DNA from: Collinsella sp.
GTDB lineage: Bacteria > Actinomycetota > Coriobacteriia > Coriobacteriales > Coriobacteriaceae
Assembly: GCA_019425045.1 (NCBI GenBank)
Contig: JAHYYI010000020.1
Span: 1 to 14,771 of the forward strand
DNA length: 14,771 nucleotides
Reading direction: 5' to 3'
Numbering within the stretch: position 1 is the first letter of the stretch; the number at the start of each line of letters is the position of its first letter. The position numbers were made by a program, and so were the translations under genes. The notes beneath the pieces are model-generated. The model was not told the origin of the DNA and did not search any database. It saw nothing but the letters and a program-made list of their open reading frames with translations. Shown one piece after another: positions 1-6,837 of this stretch.

Positions 1-5
1 ATCGT

Positions 6-26
6 AGCCCGAGACGGTCCCGGGCT
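6..26 (+). terminator. Hairpin, possible terminator of an upstream gene
   Basis: AGCCCG at 6-11 pairs with CGGGCT at 21-26. One mismatch (12/20), two further pairs (13-14 with 18-19) and a three-base CGG loop complete the hairpin. Only a weak AATTT follows, so this is not a textbook intrinsic terminator. It probably ends a gene lying left of the window, or shapes the leader of the protease gene. Confidence 0.35.
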
Positions 27-83
27 GACAATTTCGACTGTAATGGACGTTCTTATATGACTACCCGTCGAGAGGAGGTTGGC

Positions 84-995
84 ATGCTCAATGCGATGAT
101 TTGGGCGCTTGCCTGTTGTGGCGTCGTCGCTGCCGATATTGCCCTGAGCGTCGTTTTGTTCTCCGCTCTTGGCGTCGCATCGGTGTTCATGGGTTTTTCG
201 ATCGATGATCTCGACATTCAATTGCTTCAGGCCGTCGTGCAGACGGCATCGTTTTTAATGGCGCTGCTGTGGTGGCGTTATCTGTGGCCGCGCTCGTTTA
301 TGGCGCGCTGGCAGGGCGAGCGTCCGCTTGGCGGGGGAGCGCGTGGGGCGTGGAAGCGCATCGCCTGCGTTATCGTGATCGGCCTTGCCCTGCAGGTGGT
401 CGTTGGCTACGTGACCGACGCTGTGCTGTCGCTGTTGCCCGATGCCGCGGCCGACTACAGCGAGCTTGTCGAGGAAACAGGCATGGGCGACACCAGCTAT
501 CTGGCCGTACTGACTACGGTGCTCGGCGCCCCATTTTGTGAAGAGCTGCTGGTGCGCGGCATTATTTTTGAGTTTTCGCTCCGAGCGTTTAATCCGCAGT
601 GCCGCCCACTTTGGAAGTGCCGGCGTCGTGTGAGCGCGCAGGGCGGCGCCATGGTGCCCTGGGCGGCCCCAAGCACGTGGGGTAGCGCCGCGGCGATTGT
701 GCTGCAGGCGGCGATCTTCGGTTTTATGCACATGAATTGGGTACAGGGTTGCTACGCGGGCGCCGCCGGCCTCATCTTTGGTTGGGTGCTCGTGACGACC
801 GGAAAGCTCCGCTACACGATCCTACTGCACTTTGCCTTTAATGCCGGGTCGTATTTCATGACGTTGCTCTGGTTTGTGAACACACCGCTCGACGTGATAA
901 TCACGGTCGCTATCGCCGGCGTCATCCTCGTTGAGGCAATGCGCTCGCTGCGCCACGCGTGTGGGATGGACGCAGCGAGCGCACCGCTGCCCTAG
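84..995 (+). CDS. CPBP family intramembrane metalloprotease
   Basis: Probable membrane-embedded metalloprotease of the CPBP (CAAX protease and bacteriocin-processing, Abi) family. The reading frame is open from an ATG at 57, but AGAGGAGG at 71-78 sits five bases before the ATG at 84, so I start there (303 aa). All three family motifs are visible in this numbering: EELLVR (E153, E154, R158), FGFMH ending in H216, and HFAFN (H249, N253). There are about seven to eight hydrophobic segments. Bacterial relatives take part in peptide maturation or bacteriocin self-immunity, but the substrate here is unknown. Between motif 1 and motif 2 lies a basic, Cys-containing stretch (about residues 168-200) longer than usual. 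The gene converges on the radical SAM gene and shares the tetranucleotide CTAG with its stop codon. Confidence 0.88.
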   Translation: MLNAMIWALACCGVVAADIALSVVLFSALGVASVFMGFSIDDLDIQLLQAVVQTASFLMALLWWRYLWPRSFMARWQGERPLGGGARGAWKRIACVIVIGLALQVVVGYVTDAVLSLLPDAAADYSELVEETGMGDTSYLAVLTTVLGAPFCEELLVRGIIFEFSLRAFNPQCRPLWKCRRRVSAQGGAMVPWAAPSTWGSAAAIVLQAAIFGFMHMNWVQGCYAGAAGLIFGWVLVTTGKLRYTILLHFAFNAGSYFMTLLWFVNTPLDVIITVAIAGVILVEAMRSLRHACGMDAASAPLP

Positions 996-3148
996 TTGCG
1001 ACGCCCGCCTCCGTTGGCGCCCTGACGCCCTTGGGCCGCGCGATTGCGACCGGCAGTGTTCTGTGCGCGCGACATGCCGCCGTGCCCCTTGCTGCCTTTG
1101 GGTCCCTTGCCGGCGCCGCCAGCACCGCCGTGGGCCTTGCCGCCCTTCTTGCCGGTGCCATGCCCACCGCCAGCAGACGTCTCGCCTGGGCGTGGTGGCA
1201 CGGGGCGAATCAGGCAATGCTTGGTGTAGCCGATCAGATCGCGGCGGCCGGCCTTTTCCAGCGCCTCGCGCACGAGCTTGTAGTTCTCGGGCTTGCGATA
1301 CTGGATGAGCGCGCGTTGCATGGCCTTCTCGTGCGGGTCGCGTGCCACGTAGATCGGCTGCATAGTACGCGGATCCACGCCGGTGTAGTACATGCAGGTC
1401 GACATGGTGGACGGCGTAGGGTAGAAGTCCTGCACCTGCTCGGGCATGTAGCCCATGTCTCGCACGGCTTCGGCAAGGTCCACGGCTTCCTTCATCGTTG
1501 AACCGGGGTGGCTCGAGATCAGGTACGGCACCACGTACTGCTTGAGTCCGTATTCGCGATTCAAACGTTCAAATTTACGACAGAACGCATCGTAGACGGC
1601 GCGGCTCGGCTTGCCCATCACGGACAGCACCGCGTCGCTCACGTGCTCGGGCGCCACGCGCAGCTGGCCCGAGACATGGTGCTCCAGCAGCTCGCGCAAA
1701 AACTCGTCTGAGGCATCGGCCATGGTGTAGTCGAAGCGAATGCCGCTCCTCACAAAGACCTTCTTGACGCCCGGCAGCTGGCGTAGGTCGCGCAGCAACT
1801 GCGTGTAGCCGCTCTCGTCGACCACCATGTTCTTGCATACGCTCGGCCACAGGCAGCGCTTGTTCTTGCACACGCCGTGCTTGAGCTGCTTGTCGCAGGC
1901 AGGGCGGCTAAAGTTGGCCGTCGGTCCGCCCACGTCGTTGATGTAGCCCTTAAACTCGGGATCGCGCGTGAGCAGCTCGGCCTCGCGCATGATCGAGTCG
2001 TGGCTGCGCATCTGCAGCACGCGGCCCTGGTGGAAGGTGAGGGCGCAAAACGAGCACTCGCCAAAACAGCCGCGGTTGGAGCTAATGGAAAACTTGATCT
2101 CGGCAAAGGCCGGCACGCCGCCCGCCGCGTCGTAATCGGGATGCCAATCGCGGGCGTAGGGGAGTTCGGCTACCTCGTCCATCTCGTCGGTGGTGAGCGT
2201 CGCCGACGGCGGGTTCTGCACCACATAGACGCTGTTGGGGTAGGGCTCTACCAGGCGGTGTCCGGTGATGGGGTCCATGTTCTGCTGCTGCACGTTAAAG
2301 CTGCGCGCGTAGTTGAGCTTGTCGGCGGTAAGGTCGTCCCAGCTGGGCAGCAGGTCGTAGTCGTAGACCTCGTCGAGCGAGCTGGTGCGGTAGACGGTAC
2401 CGTTGATGTAGGTGATCTGATCGACGGGCAGCCCCGCGTCGAGCGCGTCGGCGATCTCGACGATCGCGTGCTCGCCCATGCCGTAGATGAGGATGTCAGC
2501 GCCCGAGTCGAGCAGTACCGAGCGCTTGAGCTTGTCCTGCCAGTAGTCGTAGTGGGCTAGGCGGCGCAGGCTCGCCTCGATGCCGCCGATGATGATGGGG
2601 GCGTCCTTGAACGTCTGACGGATGAGGTTGCCGTAGACCGTGACGGCTCGGTTGGGACGGCGCCCCTCTTCGCCACCGGGAGTATAGGCGTCGGTGTGGC
2701 GGCGGTGCTTGGTCACCGAATAGTGGTTGACCATGGAGTCCATGTTGCCGGCGCTGACGAGAAAGCCCAGGCGCGGCTCGCCGAGCACCGTGATGCTGGC
2801 GGGGTCGGTCCAGTCGGGCTGGCAGATGATGCCCACTTTGTAGCCGTGCGCGTCGAGGACGCGGCTGATGATGGCCATACCAAAGCTAGGGTGGTCCACG
2901 TAAGCGTCGCCGCAGATATAGACAAAGTCGCACTGGTCCCAGCCGCGCGCATCCATGTCGGCGCGACTGACGGGGAGGAACTTATCGCGGCTCGGACGCC
3001 AGGGGCGTGAGGGCGCTGCCTGGGTGTGCGCGGCCCGGGTGGCAGGGGCGGCCGTGACCTGCGCCTTACCGCCGCGCTTTTGCTGCTGACCCTGTTTGCC
3101 CTGCTGACTGCGCTGGTTGTTCTGAGCGTGCTGAGGCTTTTTTGCCAC
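992..3148 (-). CDS. YgiQ family (UPF0313) radical SAM protein
   Basis: Radical S-adenosylmethionine protein of the YgiQ/UPF0313 family; its reaction is not established. The frame is open back to 3334, but a GTG at 3148 preceded by GGGAGGG gives a 718-aa protein starting VAKKPQ, which I prefer. The cluster motif RGCFGECSFC supplies C361, C365 and C368 for a 4Fe-4S cluster. The N-terminal part (cobalamin-binding-like fold in the family) has the typical blocks PVSRADMDARGWDQCDFVYI and IIIGGIEASLRR. Both ends are low complexity: a Gln/Lys/Arg-rich start (about residues 4-30) and a Gly/Lys/Arg/His-rich tail of about 55 residues, rich in GGK, GAGK and GR. Those tails suggest nucleic-acid or ribosome contact, but that is inference. 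The gene stands alone, divergent from the YoaK gene. Family assignment is firm; function is unknown. Confidence 0.93.
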   Translation of the reverse strand: MAKKPQHAQNNQRSQQGKQGQQQKRGGKAQVTAAPATRAAHTQAAPSRPWRPSRDKFLPVSRADMDARGWDQCDFVYICGDAYVDHPSFGMAIISRVLDAHGYKVGIICQPDWTDPASITVLGEPRLGFLVSAGNMDSMVNHYSVTKHRRHTDAYTPGGEEGRRPNRAVTVYGNLIRQTFKDAPIIIGGIEASLRRLAHYDYWQDKLKRSVLLDSGADILIYGMGEHAIVEIADALDAGLPVDQITYINGTVYRTSSLDEVYDYDLLPSWDDLTADKLNYARSFNVQQQNMDPITGHRLVEPYPNSVYVVQNPPSATLTTDEMDEVAELPYARDWHPDYDAAGGVPAFAEIKFSISSNRGCFGECSFCALTFHQGRVLQMRSHDSIMREAELLTRDPEFKGYINDVGGPTANFSRPACDKQLKHGVCKNKRCLWPSVCKNMVVDESGYTQLLRDLRQLPGVKKVFVRSGIRFDYTMADASDEFLRELLEHHVSGQLRVAPEHVSDAVLSVMGKPSRAVYDAFCRKFERLNREYGLKQYVVPYLISSHPGSTMKEAVDLAEAVRDMGYMPEQVQDFYPTPSTMSTCMYYTGVDPRTMQPIYVARDPHEKAMQRALIQYRKPENYKLVREALEKAGRRDLIGYTKHCLIRPVPPRPGETSAGGGHGTGKKGGKAHGGAGGAGKGPKGSKGHGGMSRAQNTAGRNRAAQGRQGANGGGRRN

Positions 3149-3185
3149 GATCCCTCCCGGTGTTTGTATGCTGCACGTAATTGTA

Positions 3186-3220
3186 ACCAGTCTTTTTAGG
3201 ACGGGGCTAAAAAGACTGGT
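3186..3220. repeat. REP-like hairpin, copy 1 (GGACGGGG loop)
   Basis: A perfect 14-bp inverted repeat: ACCAGTCTTTTTAG (3186-3199) and CTAAAAAGACTGGT (3207-3220), with a seven-base loop GACGGGG. It lies in the divergent intergenic region between the ygiQ-type gene and the YoaK gene. There is no T-run on either side, so it is unlikely to be a simple terminator. The core GGACGGGG recurs in another hairpin at 13717-13747. Guanine-rich GGGGACG motifs in hairpin loops are typical of REP elements mobilised by RAYT (Y1 tyrosine) transposases. No such transposase is in the window. Confidence 0.6.
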
Positions 3221-3399
3221 GGAGTACACGAGCTGGCGGATCGGCGCGTCGATGCGGGTGTCGGTGCCACGTCCGCCGTTTGTTTCCAGACTGTGTATCT
3301 GCGCGTTGGGGAAGCCGTCTCGCGCGCACGCCATGTTGTCAATGGGTTACAGTATGAACGGCGGCTATGTCTCCGCCAACGCACGAGAGGGTCGTCAAC

Positions 3400-3406
3400 A
3401 AGGAGG
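3400..3406 (+). promoter_or_regulatory. Ribosome binding site fixing the YoaK start
   Basis: AAGGAGG lies ten bases before the ATG at 3417. Although the frame is open back to 3168, this site and the usual length of YoaK proteins favour 3417 as the start. Confidence 0.75.
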
Positions 3407-3416
3407 ATGCACGACG

Positions 3417-4136
3417 ATGCAGCGTGCCAAACAGATATCGGAGTCCATTGAGCTGGGCATCATCTTGGCGCTCGCCGGTGGCTTTATGGATGTGTATTCG
3501 TACATTGGGCGCGACCATGTTTTCGCCAACGCGCAGACGGGCAACATCCTGCTGGTGGGTGTGAGCATCTCGGAGGGCAATTGGGCACTTGCGGGGCGCT
3601 ATTTCTTCCCTGTGGTTTCGTTTGCTGTGGGCATTATGCTTGCCGACCTGGTACACGAGCGTTTTGGCAGCGTGATTCACTGGCGCCAGGTGACGGTGTT
3701 CTTTGAAGCCGTCATCTTGCTGGGCGTGAGTTTTATTCCCGGTGGCGATTTCAACCTGCTCGCCAACTGCCTTACCTCGTTTGCCTGCGGTATGCAGGTC
3801 GAGAGTTTCCGCAAGATACATGGACACGGCATCGCCACGACCATGTGTATCGGCAACCTGCGCAATGCCCTGCAAAACGTGGACGATTACATCATTACCC
3901 ACAAGCGCGGCTTTTTGGAAAACGGCCTGCTGTACTTTGGTGTGATCTTTACCTTTGTGTTTGGTGCCGTGCTGGGCAATTGGTGCATTGAGCGCATGGG
4001 CCTGCACGCCATTGCGGTGGCGAGCGTGCTGCTGTTTATCGCGTTTGCCATCATGTTTATCGACCGCGAACGCGACCTGCACAGGAAATGGGCCCGCATC
4101 ATAGCTGACTGGCAGTCCACGAGTCTTAAGCGCTAA
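3417..4136 (+). CDS. YoaK family membrane protein (DUF1275)
   Basis: Integral membrane protein of the YoaK/DUF1275 family, 239 aa, normal for the family. The characteristic opening is present: a helix followed by GGFMDVYSYI and then NAQTGNILL (about residues 20-47). About six hydrophobic helices follow, with short basic links such as RKIHGH and HKRGF. The C-terminus is short, charged and cytoplasmic-looking (RERDLHRKWARII). The molecular role of the family is not known; a transporter or channel role is often suggested. It is probably monocistronic: upstream is a 268-bp divergent region with the REP-like hairpin, and downstream the DNA changes to an AT-richer segment. No clear terminator follows the stop. 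Confidence 0.88.
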   Translation: MQRAKQISESIELGIILALAGGFMDVYSYIGRDHVFANAQTGNILLVGVSISEGNWALAGRYFFPVVSFAVGIMLADLVHERFGSVIHWRQVTVFFEAVILLGVSFIPGGDFNLLANCLTSFACGMQVESFRKIHGHGIATTMCIGNLRNALQNVDDYIITHKRGFLENGLLYFGVIFTFVFGAVLGNWCIERMGLHAIAVASVLLFIAFAIMFIDRERDLHRKWARIIADWQSTSLKR

Positions 4137-4218
4137 GGTGCATGTTTGTAATGACAAGATTTGACGTCAGCAAAGCGTGCGGCTTGAGGCTATAGAATAA
4201 AAATGCCATCTTTCTAGC

Positions 4219-4238
4219 TATAATTATTAGTTGAGGGG
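4219..4238 (+). promoter_or_regulatory. -10 box and ribosome site of the ABC gene
   Basis: A perfect TATAAT at 4219-4224 lies upstream of GAGGGG at 4233-4238, eight bases before the ATG at 4247. No good -35 hexamer lies 16-18 bases upstream, so the promoter is tentative. It leaves little room for a leader, so transcription may also start further upstream, near TATAGAAT at 4191-4198. Confidence 0.4.
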
Positions 4239-4246
4239 ATGGACAT

Positions 4247-5851
4247 ATGCCAGAGCTTTTTATTCAAAATAAGACGACAGTAATCAAGTTGATGGTGCTC
4301 TGCATTTTATCTGCCCTGGTGGAGCTGTCTGTTGTTAAAGCTGAATCGTTGATTATAGACTATGGCCTGCTTCGCTCTAATTATCGTAACGTTTTATACA
4401 TTGGGTTAGGCCTGCCAGTATTGCTCTCAGTTGAGCTGGTGACAAACCTGTTCAGATCAAAATATGCGGAGCAATTGGCTTCCGATGGCGCTAACTGCTT
4501 CTATAGATTGCTTGCCCGCCGTGCTTTAGAGCGGCCCTTAGTTTTAGCAAAAGACAGTGACTACCTGTTATCGCGCATTGAAGAGGCTGGGAACCTACAG
4601 CCGATGATTGGAATATTTACAACTGCGTTTCTTCCGTGCCTAGTGACGGGTTTGGCATCGTTTGTGGCGCTATCTAATATCTCTTTGTTGCTTTTGATCC
4701 CTGTTTGTGTTTCGGCATTGTTTATTTCGCTTCTATATCCGTTCGCTCTTAGTAAGCTATCGACTAAGAGCGAAAAGGCATTGGAGGCCCAGGCGAGGGG
4801 TTCTGCTTATTTAGCCCAGCTAATAAATTGTCGACTTTACATTCGAATTTCTCGTTCAATTAACTTGGAATTACTTCGCTATAAAAAGATGCTTAAAGCC
4901 TGCAGGAACTCTCGAGTTGAGGAGAGTGTCTTTGCGAGATTGGCAACTGAAATAGTTAACGCTGGCAACATCATTACTGGCTTGCTTTCAGTTCTGCTGC
5001 TTATTTTCCTTGTGTTAAAGCGCGGGCTGACGGTCGGGATTGCGGTGCAGAGTTATCAACTTGTGCTTCTATGCTATTCTCCTTTTCCTCTTGTTCTGAA
5101 TTGTTGGGCTCAGCTTCAGCCGTCGTTTAGGTCGTTGCGCCGTGTCTTGGAATTACGTCGTCTTTTGGAAGCTGGAAAACCTAATTTGATATGCTTCGAT
5201 CACGCTGATCGAATTAGTTGGAAAGGAATCAGTCTCTCGTTTTCGTCGAGCGAAACTAATGAGAGGATAACAATTCCAGATTGCACGATACAGGCACCTT
5301 GTCTGGTTTTAGTAAGCGGCCCTAATGCATGTGGCAAATCTTCATTTCTGGAAGTATTGAATGGATTATTGTCGCCAGTTGCCGGCAGACTGTGTGTTAA
5401 TGAGTCTACTGTCATTTTCGATGGCTTGACTTTAATCCAGCTACCCTGCGCAACTATGCCGCAAAGACATTTGATAATGGGGGGAACTTTCAGGAAGGCT
5501 CTTTACTATGGTCTTGTAGATATTGACTCTGAAAAACTCATCTATCTTTTGAAGGGTTTTAGCCTCGATAAATTATTTGAAGCCAATCCCATCATTGGAA
5601 CTAGGGGACACAATTTGTCTGGCGGAGAACTGGCTTCTCTATTACTTTGTAGGGCCTTTCTGAGCAGCTATTCTATTATTATTTTGGATGAGCCTTGCAA
5701 CAATTTAGATAATGCTTCGATATCCTTTTTGAAGGCGGTGGTTGCACAGGAGATGAAAGAGCGTATCGTCATCATTGCGGATCATGGACATGGTTTTGAA
5801 CAATTTGCAGACTATGTAATACAGTTTCAGGAGCCAGAAAAAACTATCTAG
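4247..5851 (+). CDS. ABC half-transporter, fused membrane and ATPase domains
   Basis: Probable ABC exporter half-molecule, 534 aa. Residues 1 to about 290 are a degenerate exporter-type membrane domain with about six hydrophobic segments (near 12-30, 47-67, 121-143, 145-166, 239-257, 268-287). The ATPase domain follows: Walker A GPNACGKSS (358-366), Q-loop Q406, signature LSGGE (457-461), Walker B IIILDEP (477-483), D-loop NNLD (485-488) and H-loop H513. All catalytic residues are intact, so it should hydrolyse ATP. The N-terminal segment is short and no peptidase C39 domain is present. It looks most like exporters found near peptide or bacteriocin loci, but the substrate is unknown. Base composition is clearly AT-richer than flanking genes, with many TTA, ATA and AGA-type codons, suggesting transfer. 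It would need to work as a homodimer, because no partner half-transporter is adjacent. It converges on the LURP-one-like gene. Confidence 0.85.
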   Translation: MPELFIQNKTTVIKLMVLCILSALVELSVVKAESLIIDYGLLRSNYRNVLYIGLGLPVLLSVELVTNLFRSKYAEQLASDGANCFYRLLARRALERPLVLAKDSDYLLSRIEEAGNLQPMIGIFTTAFLPCLVTGLASFVALSNISLLLLIPVCVSALFISLLYPFALSKLSTKSEKALEAQARGSAYLAQLINCRLYIRISRSINLELLRYKKMLKACRNSRVEESVFARLATEIVNAGNIITGLLSVLLLIFLVLKRGLTVGIAVQSYQLVLLCYSPFPLVLNCWAQLQPSFRSLRRVLELRRLLEAGKPNLICFDHADRISWKGISLSFSSSETNERITIPDCTIQAPCLVLVSGPNACGKSSFLEVLNGLLSPVAGRLCVNESTVIFDGLTLIQLPCATMPQRHLIMGGTFRKALYYGLVDIDSEKLIYLLKGFSLDKLFEANPIIGTRGHNLSGGELASLLLCRAFLSSYSIIILDEPCNNLDNASISFLKAVVAQEMKERIVIIADHGHGFEQFADYVIQFQEPEKTI

Positions 5852-5859
5852 CTCCTGAA
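5826..5859. repeat. Inverted repeat at the ABC/LURP-one convergence
   Basis: TTCAGGAGC (5826-5834) pairs perfectly with GCTCCTGAA (5851-5859), around a 16-base loop that contains the ABC stop codon. Read on the minus strand the loop holds a TTTTTT run, but no T-run follows the stem on either strand. It may slow both convergent transcripts. I do not call it a classical terminator. Confidence 0.4.
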
Positions 5860-5885
5860 CGTTGCTACCAACTGCTATTTGCGAG

Positions 5886-6425
5886 TTATTCGAGATGCTC
5901 TTCAATGCGAGCTCTAAGAAGGGCAATGGCTGTGGGTATGCCAATTGCGGCAGCTAATTCGGCTTTATCCAAAACCTGTATGCTAAAGCACGATTGTTTA
6001 TCACATTGAAGAACGGTAACTGAAGATACCCTCACTTCCCGTTGGCTGAATATATCGTAATCTCCAAAAAGGAAGTTACCTTTTATTGAGTAATTCGGTA
6101 TGTTCGTTATGCACTTCATCTCAAGTCTGTTTAGGCCATAATCGAACACCGCAACTTCCTTATGTTCGATGACGAGCGCAACCCTGGGCATGTTACTAAA
6201 GCCACCGTCGACGACAGTAAAGAGCTTTTCATTTGTATCGTCATAAACGGTGTATTTAAGACTCAATAGTTGTCCTAGTGGACCCGTGAACCCATGTCTT
6301 TTGATGTTGAGGCTGTCTCCCGCTGGGTTGATGAGAGCCAGGGTATGCGGATAAGGGTTACCTTCAATTGAGATTCGATATTCGTTTGTAGCCGTCTTGC
6401 TCGATTTAGGACCACTAGCCACCAT
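5886..6425 (-). CDS. LURP-one-related / tubby-like fold protein
   Basis: Small soluble protein of 179 aa that I assign to the LURP-one-related (LOR, DUF567, YxjI-type) tubby-like beta-barrel superfamily. The assignment is from pattern, not exact motif. An early beta segment YRISIEGNPYPHTLALINPA is followed by KYTVYDDTNEKLFTVVDGG, then VFDYGLNRLEMKCI and YSIKGNFLFGDYDIF, the alternating strand order seen in YxjI proteins. The C-terminus ends in a helix rich in Ala, Leu and Ile (about 152-175), matching the central hydrophobic helix of the fold. No signal peptide or membrane segment is evident. Known relatives bind lipids or are of unknown function. The start at 6425 has a weak GAGG site nine bases upstream, and it overlaps a short Cys-rich frame, so translation may be coupled. 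It is AT-rich like its convergent ABC neighbour. Confidence 0.6.
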   Translation of the reverse strand: MVASGPKSSKTATNEYRISIEGNPYPHTLALINPAGDSLNIKRHGFTGPLGQLLSLKYTVYDDTNEKLFTVVDGGFSNMPRVALVIEHKEVAVFDYGLNRLEMKCITNIPNYSIKGNFLFGDYDIFSQREVRVSSVTVLQCDKQSCFSIQVLDKAELAAAIGIPTAIALLRARIEEHLE

Positions 6426-6561
6426 GCGTCATCGCCTCGATCGAATTGGAACCGTCTTCTGCTTCGTGCGGAGAATTACGCTGTACGTTGCAGTAGATGC
6501 AGCTGCAATAACCGCATGGGCAATTTCTAACAAAATGAATGACGTTATTTGCTGCATGCAT
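6415..6561 (-). CDS. Possible Cys-rich small peptide (48 aa)
   Basis: Short open frame, tentative. From the ATG at 6561 it encodes 48 residues with five cysteines in a regular C-x-C-x2-C-x-C-x2-C array at residues 14, 16, 19, 21 and 24, then a polar tail with an acidic patch (EAED) and two terminal glycines. A GTG at 6570 and an ATG at 6606 are alternative starts in the same frame; none has a convincing ribosome site. Its stop (TAG, 6415-6417) lies inside the start of the LURP-one-like gene, an 11-base overlap typical of translational coupling. The regular cysteine spacing could mean a metal-binding miniprotein or a ribosomally made modified peptide precursor. It could equally be a chance frame in an AT-rich region. 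I do not recognise a family. Confidence 0.35.
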   Translation of the reverse strand: MHAANNVIHFVRNCPCGYCSCIYCNVQRNSPHEAEDGSNSIEAMTHGG

Positions 6562-6719
6562 GTTATTCACTACAAAGTATCTTTTTATAAACGTATTGTC
6601 AAACATATATTGCTAAAACAGAAACAATTTATAGACTGAGTCGGTCGCATTCTTTGGGCGATTGCTCCTATAATCTAGCCTTCGCTGCTGTCGGGAGGGA
6701 AGAACTAGGGCTCCGTTAT

Positions 6720-6837
6720 TCTGTTGAAACGCTTTAACACTTTTGATGTTTTCACGCGTTTTTTGTTTCAAAAGCGTTAGGATGGGACTTATAGCGCGGG
6801 GCGTAATGGATGCCCCGCACACGATGGGAGGCTATCA
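6720..6837 (+). promoter_or_regulatory. Leader and promoter region of the alcohol dehydrogenase
   Basis: Three related motifs occur: AACGCTTT at 6728-6735, ACGCGTTTT at 6754-6762, and the inverse AAAGCGTT at 6771-6778. These look like repeated operator half-sites. A -10-like TTATAG is at 6789-6794. A perfect 7-bp hairpin, GCGGGGC (6796-6802) with GCCCCGC (6812-6818), would sit at the 5' end of the message. GGGAGG at 6826-6831 is six bases before the ATG. A second TATAAT at 6669-6674 lacks a -35. The rest of 6562-6719 shows nothing I can name. Confidence 0.5.

Noticed and set aside
1877..2560. 227-aa frame antisense to the radical SAM gene
   Set aside because: Lies wholly within a convincing gene and has no recognisable motif; high-GC shadow.
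3337..3342. Perfect TTGACA on the minus strand as ygiQ -35
   Set aside because: No -10-like hexamer 16-18 bases downstream.
3339..4157. 272-aa frame antisense to the YoaK gene
   Set aside because: Composition and lack of a ribosome site indicate a shadow of the membrane protein gene.
5826..5859. ABC/LURP-one inverted repeat as an intrinsic terminator
   Set aside because: The loop is 16 bases and no T-run follows the stem on either strand; kept only as a repeat.
6613..6822. 69-aa minus-strand frame upstream of the dehydrogenase
   Set aside because: No ribosome site, no recognised motif, and it covers the promoter region; likely chance.
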